A stretch of 37,797 bases of DNA from Lentilactobacillus sunkii DSM 19904 (GCF_001435575.1 NZ_AZEA01000025.1:1-37797); one strand, 5' to 3'. Shown: positions 24,688 to 32,694, counted from the first letter of the stretch. Notes: a model not told the origin generated them from the sequence alone. A program made the numbers and translations.

Positions 24688-25812
24688 ATGCCAAACAAAC
24701 CAGATGTTAAGGCTTGGAAAGCACAATTAGTCGCCCAGGCTGAACAGCAAATCCTAAAATTAACCGATAGTGACCGATTTAAACAGTATCTTAATACCCT
24801 GGCTAAATTTCATCATTATAGCGCTAGAAACATTGATTTGATTTATGCGCAAAATCCGAAAGCCACTCAAGTCGCGGGCTTTAAGCAATGGCAGACGGCT
24901 TTTAACCGCACCGTCAAACGAGGCGCAAAAGCGATTCGGATTGCGGCTCCGATTATTAAGAAGTTAACACCAGCCGAGCAAAAGCGTCTTGATACCACCG
25001 ATGAACGCGCCATTGTCGGTTACCGTTATCTACCCGTCTTTGACGTATCACAAACTAGCGGTGAGCCAGTGTTAAGTGCCAAGGATTTTGTCAAAGAAAA
25101 TTTAGCCGATCATCAGAATGTAACGAGCTTGTATAACGCGTTCAAAGATTATTTAAACCAGCAAACCGACCTTAAAGTCAGTGAAGTGCCTTTAGAGACG
25201 CTAAATGGAGCTAAGGGGTATTTTCAACCCAGCACTAATGAAATCGTCATTGGTGGCGATGAGCCCGATAATGCTTTAAAATTGAAGACGTTATATCATG
25301 AATATGCGCATAGTCAGTTACATGGGTTAAAATCAGCCTTTAAAGATCGCCCGCGAGCCTATCAAGAAACGCAAGCCGAAGCGGTCGCATATGTTGCCAT
25401 GCAAAATATTGGTGTTGATACCAGTAACTACTCACTCGGGTATGTGGCTACCTGGGCTAAAGATAAAGCCGTGATCCATAGCGCTTTAAGTGAAATCCAG
25501 CAAGTTAGTAACAAAGTGATTGAGCTTAGCGACGGGTTAACCAAACAATTAGGCTTACAAGAAGCCCAAAAAGAGCCTGAGCATGATCTAAAAGAACTAT
25601 CAGCCCTGACACTTAATCAGTCATATCAAGGCTTGCAACAACAAATTCAACAAGCAACTAATCCACAACAAAAATCAGATTTGAAAGATCAGTTAAACGA
25701 TGTGCACCAAGAAATTAGTGATCGAACTCAAAAACAGCTACAAGCATTTGCTGAAGAAAATCCATCAATCAAACAACCCAAATCCGAACTGGATCAAAGT
25801 CTGAAACACTGA
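24688..25812 (+). CDS. ArdC/LtrC-like antirestriction protein with zinc-peptidase motif
   Basis: 374 residues. The N-terminal part is an ArdC-type single-stranded-DNA-binding domain ('FHHYSARNIDLIYAQNPKAT', 'VAGFKQWQTAFNR'). The middle carries 'LYHEYAHSQLHG' near 205-216, an HExxH zinc site, and 'QAEAVAYVAM' gives the third-ligand helix. The C-terminal ~100 residues are a glutamine-rich coiled coil. ArdC proteins can protect incoming single-stranded plasmid DNA from restriction, and LtrC-like proteins are common in lactic acid bacteria transfer regions. It ends the operon, just before a terminator and a restriction-modification pair. Confidence 0.85.
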   Translation: MPNKPDVKAWKAQLVAQAEQQILKLTDSDRFKQYLNTLAKFHHYSARNIDLIYAQNPKATQVAGFKQWQTAFNRTVKRGAKAIRIAAPIIKKLTPAEQKRLDTTDERAIVGYRYLPVFDVSQTSGEPVLSAKDFVKENLADHQNVTSLYNAFKDYLNQQTDLKVSEVPLETLNGAKGYFQPSTNEIVIGGDEPDNALKLKTLYHEYAHSQLHGLKSAFKDRPRAYQETQAEAVAYVAMQNIGVDTSNYSLGYVATWAKDKAVIHSALSEIQQVSNKVIELSDGLTKQLGLQEAQKEPEHDLKELSALTLNQSYQGLQQQIQQATNPQQKSDLKDQLNDVHQEISDRTQKQLQAFAEENPSIKQPKSELDQSLKH

Positions 25813-25823
25813 ATTTAGTTTTC

Positions 25824-25870
25824 AAAAAAAGGGAAATCTGCCTAATGTTTCGGTAGATTTCCCTTTTTTT
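25824..25870. terminator. Strong bidirectional terminator at the end of the transfer operon
   Basis: A 16-bp perfect stem (25824-25839 with 25855-25870) has seven A on one side and seven T on the other. It ends the plus-strand transfer operon and can also stop minus-strand transcription from the methyltransferase, whose gene ends at 25979. Confidence 0.9.
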
Positions 25871-25978
25871 GATTGATTAATTTTGTTTTTCTTAAAGTAA
25901 TACTAATAAGAAAGTGTAAGCATGTATTTTGCCAGTAAAGTTACTGTCAATACAACAAAAGAACAAAATTAGATAACA

Positions 25979-27286
25979 TCAATTTACTTGATTAAGTGAA
26001 TTGATAATGGAAAGAGCAATATCTTTCCCAAAATTAACAGCTACTGCATTTCCAATTTGCGAGTAAATTGACCCAATTCCCCCAGAGAAATGCCAACTAT
26101 CGGGGAAGCTTTGAATACGAGCATATTCTCGAGTTGTGAATGGTCTGGTTTCTACTGGATGACATCTTTCAGTTTGTTTTTGGCTCGGAGAAGTAGTGAG
26201 TGTCAATGATGGCTCTTCCCAGCTCAATCTACGTGCCATGCCTGTACGACCTCCGCCAGAATAATAACTTTTTCCCATATATTCCCTTGCTACATTCTCC
26301 GGCAAGTCTCTCCAGTATCCTCCAGCAGGCACTTGAGCTAAAACTTTTTTCTTAGCATCTGAGTATCTTTGCCCAGGTGAATTAGGTACATTTTTTAAGA
26401 CATCACGCAAAACAGGTTTATAATCATGTTTTTTAGGAAATTGATAAGTGATATTAAGGTCATTTCTAATGCCAATTAAAATCATACGTTCACGTTTTTC
26501 AGCAACACCAAAATCCCATGCGTTTAATACTTTGTAAATAGTCTTATAGCCCATATTCTCGAAAACTTTAATCATAGTTTTTAAAGTACGTCCATGATCA
26601 TGTGTTGTAAGCCCCTTAACATTTTCAACCAAAAACATCTTGGGCTTAACTTGCTCTAAAATTTTAGCATAATGATAAAATAGAGTTCCTCTTGTGTCGT
26701 CTAAGCCCATTTTTTTCCCTGCATAAGAAAAAGATTGGCATGGATAGCCACCACTTAATAAATCAATTTCGCAACTCTTGGGTATATATTTATAAATGCC
26801 TGCAGGATCAGCCGTAATCTTGGTAATATCTTCATTGATAACATTCCACTTAGGACGGTTTAGCTTTAATGTGTCTGCAGCGTGTTTGTCAATTTCCACC
26901 AGACCAACATCATTAAAACCTGCCTGTTCTAGTGCAAGGGCTAGCCCACCAGCACCAGCAAATAATTCCAAAGCATTGAACTTCCTTTTTGCAATTACGT
27001 TTGACACGTCAATCGGAACCTCTGGGAACATTTCATTTCTTATATCCTTTTTGGGGGATAATGTCGATAGTTGCTCGTTTACTGGTACAATAGACTTAAG
27101 CACATCATACCCTAATACGTCAGCAAGGTTCGAAACGTTACTTTTAATCGGAGAAAACGAGCTGGATAGCATGACCGACAATTGATTTTTGGTTATACCC
27201 ATTGATTGAGCCAACTCTTTTTGTGTTTTTATTCCCTTTTTTTTCATTAGGGTGTGAATTTCTTTCTTGTCTAAAACCGCCTTCAT
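25979..27286 (-). CDS. dcm: C5-cytosine DNA methyltransferase with N-terminal HTH
   Basis: 435 residues. Residues 10-65 are an XRE-type helix-turn-helix ('TQKELAQSMGITKNQLSVML'). The methyltransferase motifs follow in order: I 'LELFAGAGGLALALE' (107-121), IV 'GGYPCQSFSYAG' with Cys183, VI 'FLVENVKGL' (about 218-226), VIII 'AEKRERMILIG', and X 'IGNAVAVNFG'. The target-recognition region includes 'GMARRLSWEEPSLTLTTSP'. N-terminal HTH fusions in this class often repress the divergent promoter region. It protects host DNA from the endonuclease encoded divergently. The recognition sequence cannot be read from the protein by eye. Confidence 0.95.
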   Translation of the reverse strand: MKAVLDKKEIHTLMKKKGIKTQKELAQSMGITKNQLSVMLSSSFSPIKSNVSNLADVLGYDVLKSIVPVNEQLSTLSPKKDIRNEMFPEVPIDVSNVIAKRKFNALELFAGAGGLALALEQAGFNDVGLVEIDKHAADTLKLNRPKWNVINEDITKITADPAGIYKYIPKSCEIDLLSGGYPCQSFSYAGKKMGLDDTRGTLFYHYAKILEQVKPKMFLVENVKGLTTHDHGRTLKTMIKVFENMGYKTIYKVLNAWDFGVAEKRERMILIGIRNDLNITYQFPKKHDYKPVLRDVLKNVPNSPGQRYSDAKKKVLAQVPAGGYWRDLPENVAREYMGKSYYSGGGRTGMARRLSWEEPSLTLTTSPSQKQTERCHPVETRPFTTREYARIQSFPDSWHFSGGIGSIYSQIGNAVAVNFGKDIALSIINSLNQVN

Positions 27287-27373
27287 AAGCGTACCCCCAT
27301 ATAATGTTATGAATATATATTAACTTTAATTAGGGTAGCTGTCAATACTTTCTTTTAAAAGGAGCTTTATAAT
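27287..27373. promoter_or_regulatory. Divergent promoter region of the restriction-modification genes
   Basis: On the minus strand TTGACA (27345-27340) and TAATAT (27322-27317) are exactly 17 bases apart, a near-consensus promoter for the methyltransferase. The endonuclease start at 27374 has AAAGGAG but no equally clear promoter. The short shared region would let the methyltransferase HTH control both genes. Confidence 0.65.
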
Positions 27374-28096
27374 ATGGTTAACATAACTGAACAAGAAGTT
27401 CTGGATAATGCTTACGATTTCTTCTTTAATTTGTTTTCTAAAAGAGCACAAAACTATTCAAATAAAAAATACAAATCATTTAAGGTTAATCCTTTCACGA
27501 TTCAAGCAACAGCAAACGCATTTGGATCCCCTATTACGGTTCAAAATTTAGCAAAGGCTGTTGTTTATCCTTTTGCATTAGGAACCTCAATAGCAACTAG
27601 CTTTGGGACTAACTTCCAAGCCTTTATGGTTTCAACAACTGGCGGATTAGCCAGGGCATCTGTAGTAAAGGGAATGGACATTGAGTACGATGATGCTCTT
27701 GATAATAGGCATAAATATTGTCAAATTAAATCTGGACCAACTACTATCAATAAAGATGACATTAAAACAATTGAAGATCATTTCAAAGGTTTAACAAACT
27801 TAGCAAGAACCAATCATTTACCCCTAGATGCCTCCGACAAAGTAGTCGGCGTTCTATATGGTACACATAATGATTTAAGTACAATGTATAGAACTATCGA
27901 ACATGATGGAATTAATGTTTTTGCCGGAGAAGAACTTTTCTATCATATAACAGGCATCCATGGTTTGTATCAGGGACTTATCGAAAGTGCTCGACGTGCG
28001 GCTGAAAATTCGGAAATGCAAGAAAGTATTCAAAAGTTGATAAAAGAAGTGGAAAGTGGAATAAATAGCCATAAAGACCTTTATGGCTTGCAATAG
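27374..28096 (+). CDS. Type II restriction endonuclease, PmeII-like
   Basis: 240 residues. The likely PD-(D/E)xK core is 'GMDIEYDD' (Asp102) followed by 'YCQIKSGPTTINKDDIKTI' (Gln117-Lys119), which resembles PmeII-family enzymes. The N-terminal half is helical, with a conserved-looking 'NPFTIQATANAFG'. It is divergent from the methyltransferase, confirming a type II pair. A truncated SIR2-type gene begins 28 bases after its stop with a good ribosome site, so the defence genes may share a transcript. Confidence 0.85.
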   Translation: MVNITEQEVLDNAYDFFFNLFSKRAQNYSNKKYKSFKVNPFTIQATANAFGSPITVQNLAKAVVYPFALGTSIATSFGTNFQAFMVSTTGGLARASVVKGMDIEYDDALDNRHKYCQIKSGPTTINKDDIKTIEDHFKGLTNLARTNHLPLDASDKVVGVLYGTHNDLSTMYRTIEHDGINVFAGEELFYHITGIHGLYQGLIESARRAAENSEMQESIQKLIKEVESGINSHKDLYGLQ

Positions 28097-28124
28097 TAAC
28101 TCCGCGGTGAGGAGGGGAAAGTAC

Positions 28125-28247
28125 ATGGACTATAGTCAATACAAGGCTGGTTGTCTAGAAAAATTAAAGGATTTTCTAACATCAGAAAAGAAAAGGCCTG
28201 TATTATTTATTGGGTCTGGACTGTCACAAAGATATTTACTGGATTGA
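28125..28247 (+). pseudogene. 5' remnant of a SIR2-type effector gene
   Basis: GAGGAGGGG precedes an ATG at 28125. The frame reads 38 native codons containing 'KRPVLFIGSGLSQRYL', typical of the first Rossmann strand and loop of SIR2-family NADases in defence systems. It then enters an 89-bp inverted-repeat element at 28239 and stops at 28245. Only about 50 bases lie between that element and the next gene, so nearly all of the effector is deleted, not just interrupted. A short out-of-frame stretch ending at the next start might be its last codons. With a TIR gene downstream, the intact gene was probably a Thoeris-like effector. Confidence 0.75.
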
Positions 28248-28327
28248 AGTCAATATTTGAGACAGATTTTAAGAGACATTCAGAACCGCGTTTACCTTCC
28301 ACAGCTCAAATATTGACTTCAATCCAG
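28239..28327. repeat. 89-bp MITE-like element with 23-bp perfect terminal inverted repeats
   Basis: Bases 28239-28261 are the exact reverse complement of 28305-28327. The interior (28258-28304) starts TGAGACAGATTTTAAGAGA, which resembles the IS3 end at 35787. A second, right-truncated copy lies at 32316-32389. It carries no gene and no clear target duplication. Confidence 0.85.
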
Positions 28328-28379
28328 CTCAAAAGTAAGATTATAAATTATTTAGAAATAAAGTTCTGGAGGTGGCTAT

Positions 28380-28976
28380 ATGGTGAAGCACAAATGTTTC
28401 ATATCATTCAAGGTTGAAGATAAAGCATATAAAGAAAAAATACAAAGAAATGAAAGCATTGAAATGATTGACAAATCATTAAATGAACCTATCAATTCTG
28501 ATGATCCAGATTATGTTATGCAAAAAATAAGAAATGATAATTTAAAAGATTCGAGTGTTACTATTTTTTTGATTGGTAATTTTAGTGCAGAAACATTGGG
28601 TGAAAAAGAACAATACTATATAAAAAAAGAACTTCAGGCATCACTTTATCATTCTCTTAATCATGGTCGTAATGGAATATTGGGAATAGTTCTTCCAAGT
28701 ATGTATAGCCAAATATATAAAGGGCAATACACCTGTTCAATATGTGGGAACATTCATAATTATATTTGCATTAATGATAACACTACTATTAAAGAATTTA
28801 GTGCCAACTATTACATTCAAAAGGACCATACATCATGTGCATGGTTCGAAGATCAAAGATATTGTGTACTAGCTAAATGGAACGACTTTATTTTGGATCC
28901 TAACAGTTTTATAAATGCGGCATGGGAAAAACGTAATGAAGATATTGTAAAAAGAATAACAGTTTACCCTAAATAG
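28380..28976 (+). CDS. ThsB-like TIR-domain protein
   Basis: 198 residues, the usual ThsB size. The N-terminus 'KHKCFISFKVEDKAYKEKI' is the TIR-like betaA/AA-loop region; 'KDSSVTIFLIGNFSAETL' and 'YYIKKELQASL' follow, with Glu84 the candidate NADase residue. In Thoeris, ThsB senses phage and makes a cyclic ADP-ribose-type signal for a SIR2 or membrane effector. Here the SIR2 gene just upstream is broken. Residues 119-162 form an unusual insert with Cys119, Cys122, Cys130, Cys153 and Cys162, plus His126 and His150, suggesting a zinc site. GGAGGTGGC gives a good start. The region is much more AT-rich than the transfer operon, which points to separate acquisition. Confidence 0.8.
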   Translation: MVKHKCFISFKVEDKAYKEKIQRNESIEMIDKSLNEPINSDDPDYVMQKIRNDNLKDSSVTIFLIGNFSAETLGEKEQYYIKKELQASLYHSLNHGRNGILGIVLPSMYSQIYKGQYTCSICGNIHNYICINDNTTIKEFSANYYIQKDHTSCAWFEDQRYCVLAKWNDFILDPNSFINAAWEKRNEDIVKRITVYPK

Positions 28977-28996
28977 TAAAAGTAGAGGAAAACGAA

Positions 28997-30253
28997 ATGA
29001 CATATCATTGTTTTACAATCATGGGATACGGAGAAAAAACCGATTATACATTAAGCAAAAAAATAAATTTGGATAAGATATACACTAAATTAATTAAGCC
29101 AACTTTATCCAGCTTTAATAATATAGATAACCTTCGAGGAGACGAAATATCAAGTTCTGAAATTATTGATACTGATATGTTTGAACTACTGTTAAGTGCC
29201 GACATTGTTATCGCTGACATAACTACTCTTAATCCTAATGCAATATATGAACTAGGTATACGTCATGCGTTAAAACCTTATTCAACAATAATCCTTAGTT
29301 TGGAACAGGATACTTTACCTTTTGATTTTAATCACAGTCGAATTTTCAGATATACATTAGAAGATATAAATGACGACAGCAGATTAAGATCAAAAATAGA
29401 GAGATTACATGAGTTGGTAAAAAACACTGTTAATAATTTAGACAATAGGAGAGAAACCTGTGATAGTCCATTTTATGAATATGTAAAAGGTGTAAGCGCA
29501 CCAACTATTCCTGCCAATAAAATAAGTGAAATACGCTCTAAGCACTATGATTCTGAAACAATTAAAAGTTTGAGGGATAAAGCAGATCAGTTAACAAAAG
29601 AAAATAAATACCAAGAAGCAGCTGCTACCTATGAAAAATTATCCCAAAACAATCGTAATAATCCCTATTATATACAACAACAGGCTCTACTTTTGAGTAA
29701 AGTTATAGGCCATGATCATGAAAAAAAACTGAGGGAGGCTGAGAAAATAATCAAAACCTTGAATCCATTTAACTCTCTTGACTGTGAAACTACGGGAATT
29801 TATGGTGGAATTGAAAAGCGATTGTTTTCTATAACTAAAAGTAAAATCAACCTGGATAATGCAATAAAGTCATATACTAGGGGATTTATATTAGACCACG
29901 ATTATTATAATGGCGAAAATGTAATAAATTGTCTCATCTACAAACTTTTGGATTCAAACGATAACGAAGAATTAGTTTATTTAAAGTATAGGATCAATAA
30001 TTTAAATAAAGAGGTTCTTAAACTTGCGTTACAAGAAAAAGACAAACAGACTGCGGAAAATTCCGATTGCGTTTACTGGATATTTGCAACAATCTCACTT
30101 TCCTATTTGTTAATGGATAATAATATGGATTATCAAGATTATAAGAATGAATTTGAAAGTCAGGCTGTTTACGATAGAGAAAAGAAATCTTTTAAAGAAA
30201 CTGAAGATCTTCGGAAAAAAGCCCTAGAGAAACTTATGTTAATCACTATTTAA
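28997..30253 (+). CDS. TIR/deoxyribosyltransferase-like protein with TPR-type tail
   Basis: 418 residues. The N-terminal ~150 match the domain found at the front of bacterial 'TRAFs-binding' TPR proteins: 'HCFTIMGYGEKTDYT', 'LLLSADIVIADITT', 'NPNAIYELGIRHALKPYST' (Glu85 the candidate catalytic residue). This fold is related to nucleoside deoxyribosyltransferases and TIR domains. Residues ~190-410 are helical repeats ('KADQLTKENKYQEAAATYEK' reads as a TPR). It starts 20 bases after the ThsB-like gene. It could be a second sensor/NAD-cleaving partner of that protein. Function is inferred from neighbours. Confidence 0.7.
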   Translation: MTYHCFTIMGYGEKTDYTLSKKINLDKIYTKLIKPTLSSFNNIDNLRGDEISSSEIIDTDMFELLLSADIVIADITTLNPNAIYELGIRHALKPYSTIILSLEQDTLPFDFNHSRIFRYTLEDINDDSRLRSKIERLHELVKNTVNNLDNRRETCDSPFYEYVKGVSAPTIPANKISEIRSKHYDSETIKSLRDKADQLTKENKYQEAAATYEKLSQNNRNNPYYIQQQALLLSKVIGHDHEKKLREAEKIIKTLNPFNSLDCETTGIYGGIEKRLFSITKSKINLDNAIKSYTRGFILDHDYYNGENVINCLIYKLLDSNDNEELVYLKYRINNLNKEVLKLALQEKDKQTAENSDCVYWIFATISLSYLLMDNNMDYQDYKNEFESQAVYDREKKSFKETEDLRKKALEKLMLITI

Positions 30254-30304
30254 AATGGTTAATTTGAATTGTAAGTGTAAATCAAAATAATTTTAAATAA
30301 AGAA

Positions 30305-31510
30305 TTCTCCTCGATTTAAAATTGAAGTACAACACCTGCTCTACTAGACCAGTTCTTTATTCAGACTAGTCAAAATGGCCATGAAGACCTATTTTTAATT
30401 CACCACAAACAAGAAAGAGGTATCTTCATGACCCGAATTAAGAATATCATATCTAATCAGTATCACCAACTCAATTTAGCTGAACGTGGTCGAATTGAAG
30501 CCCTAAGGGGCTTAGATTGGTCCATCCGCCGGATTGCCAAGGCTCTTCATCGTAATCCCAGTACGATTTCGCGTGAATTAAGACGGGGGACAATAACACA
30601 GATTAACGCTAATACTCATATCTTCGAACAGTCATATCTGGCGGAAACTGGCGAAGCAGTTTATCGTAAGCACCGGCTAAACAGCTGTTATCGTGGACTC
30701 TTTGATCACTGTCAAACCTTCTGTAATGCTTTGGTTACAGCTTTAAAAGCTCGCCCCAGAATGCATAGTGTGGATACTTTTGTTCACCAATTCAAGACTA
30801 ATTACCCAGGAGTTGTCTGTCCCTCAACACCGACGGCGTATCGATACATTGATGACCAGCGTTTAGCTATCCGTAATTCAGACCTACCAGCTAAACTCCG
30901 TCGCCGAGTCAAACGTCCCAGAACAAAACATCACCGAATCAATAAGAAGAATTTGGGTCATTTAATCGAAGAGCGTCCCACTGTGGTTCAAGCGCGTCAA
31001 GAGCTTGGACACTGGGAAGGTGACTTGGTCAAAGGTAAACGAGTTGAATCTGAGCCAGCATTAATGACTTTGACTGAACGTGTTAGTCGTTTAGAAATCA
31101 TCGTTAAACTTCCCAATTATCATGCCGACACTTGCTTGAAAGCCTTCCAGAAAAACTTATATGACTATGGAACTGAACACTTTAAAATCATTACTTCTGA
31201 TAACGGTGCTGAGTTCTAAAGTTTGTGTCAAGTCGATGGAATTGAAATCTACTTTGCCCGTCCTTATTCACCATGAAAACGTGGAACCCAAGAGAACACT
31301 AATGGCCCTTTGCGCGAATTCTTCCCGAAGGGCAGATCCTTGGCTTCAGCCTCACTCATTGACATTCAGATGGCTCAAGATACCTTACCGGCTACGGCGG
31401 TCATTGAACTATCGCTGCTCAGCCAATCTAATGCCTGAAATAGCTTAACAACTAGACCACTTCTAAGAATAGATTCTTAGTGTTGCACTTAATTTGACAA
31501 TTGAGGAGAA
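30305..31510 (+). mobile_element. IS30-family element, degraded
   Basis: The ends match as inverted repeats: TTCTCCTCGATT at 30305 and, on the other strand from 31510, TTCTCCTCAATT, with AAGT(A/G)CAACAC shared further in. GAA flanks both ends (30302-30304 and 31511-31513), fitting a 3-bp target duplication. The transposase inside is broken. Confidence 0.8.
30428..31447 (+). pseudogene. IS30-family transposase, inactivated
   Basis: The frame gives 263 residues with the N-terminal HTH ('LDWSIRRIAKALHRNPSTIS') and the first two acidic catalytic regions ('LGHWEGDLVKG', 'IITSDNGAEF'). It then meets TAA at 31217. The same frame continues recognisably ('GIEIYFARPYSP', 'NTNGPLREFFPKGR'), crosses a second stop TGA at 31274, and near its end shifts frame, ending near 31447 ('RCSANLMPEIA'). 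The final catalytic glutamate lies after the stops, so the protein cannot be active. Confidence 0.92.
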
Positions 31511-31536
31511 GAATAAGAACCCCTTAAACTAAACGG

Positions 31537-31566
31537 CCACTAGGGTATACCCTAGTGGTCTTTTTT
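31537..31566 (+). terminator. Terminator before the resolvase gene
   Basis: A 22-bp perfect palindrome (31537-31558) is followed by T-rich sequence starting at 31561. It insulates the resolvase gene from upstream transcription. A short GTTCATTAGAAC palindrome at 31596-31607 may be a resolvase or regulator site. Confidence 0.8.
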
Positions 31567-31628
31567 ATTTCTGTGCTATACTAGGAATTACAAGTGTTCA
31601 TTAGAACTGTCCAAAAGGAGAATTGGAA

Positions 31629-32213
31629 ATGGCTAAAATCGGTTATGCGCGTGTGAGTTCCAAGGAGCAACATTTAGATCGACAGTTAGCGGCTTTAAAA
31701 GACGTTGATAAATTATTTACGGATAAATTAAGTGGAGCTAACACTAATCGGCCAGAACTGCAAAAAATGCTGGCCTATATTCGTGAGGGTGATATTGTAA
31801 TGGTCACTGAATTAGATCGCTTAGGCAGAAACAACCATGATTTGACTAAGATCATGAACTCCATTCAAAATAAGGGGGCCACCCTAGATGTGTTGAATTT
31901 ACCGTCCATGACAGGGATTGCTGACCCAAATTTACGTCAACTGATGACCAACTTGATTATTGAACTCTATAAGTATCAGGCCGAAAGTGAACGTAAGCGA
32001 ATTATTGAGCGCCAGCAGCAAGGGATTGCCTTAGCTAAGCAGCAGGGCAAATATCATGGTCGCAAGCCTCAATACGCTGAAGATGATCCCCGATTGTTAC
32101 ATGCCTTTAAACTTTATCAAAATGGTATGAGCGATGTGGATGTGGCTCGAAATACTGGGATTAAGCGGACAACCTTTATTCGGTATCGAAAGAAATTCAG
32201 TGTGTATAGATAA
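31629..32213 (+). CDS. Serine recombinase (resolvase/invertase family)
   Basis: 194 residues. From the ATG at 31629 (AAAAGGAG eight bases upstream) the nucleophile is Ser10 in 'KIGYARVSSKEQ'. 'GDIVMVTELDRLGRN' and the arginine-rich E-helix region 'AESERKRIIERQQQGIALAK' complete the catalytic domain. The C-terminal HTH reads 'MSDVDVARNTGIKRTTFIRY'. It may resolve plasmid multimers or belong to a lost transposon; no transposase of Tn3 type is nearby. Confidence 0.93.
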   Translation: MAKIGYARVSSKEQHLDRQLAALKDVDKLFTDKLSGANTNRPELQKMLAYIREGDIVMVTELDRLGRNNHDLTKIMNSIQNKGATLDVLNLPSMTGIADPNLRQLMTNLIIELYKYQAESERKRIIERQQQGIALAKQQGKYHGRKPQYAEDDPRLLHAFKLYQNGMSDVDVARNTGIKRTTFIRYRKKFSVYR

Positions 32214-32287
32214 ATTTCTCATTAAATAAGCAGGGCAGTGAAGAAAAAATTTAAATAGGAGTGAAATAACAGATATATGGAAATAAA

Positions 32288-32316
32288 AGAGAGCGTAAAA
32301 TATCTTGTGTAAATGC
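32288..32316. repeat. 29-bp solo IS256 end
   Basis: These 29 bases are identical to 36462-36490, the left end of the IS256 element at the window's right edge. The sequence then diverges into the MITE-like copy. It is a relic of another IS256 copy or of a rearrangement. Confidence 0.8.
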
Positions 32317-32389
32317 TGGATTGAAGTCAATATTTGAGACAGGTTTTAAGAGACATTCAGAACCGCGTTTACCTGCCACAGCTCAAATA
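32316..32389. repeat. Right-truncated second copy of the 89-bp MITE-like element
   Basis: The left 23-bp repeat and the interior match 28239-28312 with about two differences. The right repeat stops after GCTCAAATA. The same bases from 32335 double as the IS3 left end. Confidence 0.8.
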
Positions 32390-32438
32390 AATCATTAATC
32401 GTGATTAATAACTTATTTGAACCCTGGAAAGCATTAAA

Positions 32439-32694
32439 TCAGGCGGCCATTTGGCTCGTAAGTGTTGCGATTTCAACTTGTAAGGGGGTCTGGTAGCCCA
32501 GTGAACTATGAATTCTCTTCCTATTGTAGAAAGCATGCACATATTCAAAAAGGACGGCAGCGGCAGTTTCATAATCTTCAAAGACCGGCACTGGATAAAC
32601 ACATTCCTTTTTGAGGGAAGCATGAAAAGATTCCATTGGTGCATTATCATACGGACAACCCTTACGGCTGTAAGAGTGGCGGATATGTAGTTCT
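32439..32694 (-). pseudogene. IS3 OrfB, C-terminal part
   Basis: From the IS21 junction the frame reads 'ELHIRHSYSRKGCPYDNAPM' and then 'ESFHASLKKE', carrying the final catalytic glutamate, and ends '...TLTSQMAA'. It is the second half of the transposase whose first half lies at 34829-35506. Confidence 0.9.

Noticed and set aside
25979-28096. Naming the recognition sequence of the restriction-modification pair
   Set aside because: The target-recognition region cannot be decoded reliably by eye.
28125-28247. Calling the broken gene ThsA outright
   Set aside because: Only 38 codons remain. They support a SIR2-type start, but not the SLOG domain that defines classical ThsA.
28328-28386. C-terminal remnant of the SIR2 gene between the repeat and the TIR gene
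   Set aside because: Two frames are open and neither has a recognisable SIR2 or SLOG end; too short to assign.
28151-28417. Open frame of 88 codons running through the 89-bp repeat
   Set aside because: It crosses the inserted element and overlaps the ThsB-like start in another frame. It is accidental, although it hides the remains of the SIR2 gene.
31161-31448. Separate gene overlapping the end of the IS30 transposase
   Set aside because: It is a shifted frame through the decayed transposase; its last residues only show where the original frame resumes.
32405-32650. Minus-strand frame of 81 codons inside the IS3
   Set aside because: It is an out-of-frame shadow of the OrfB C-terminal part.
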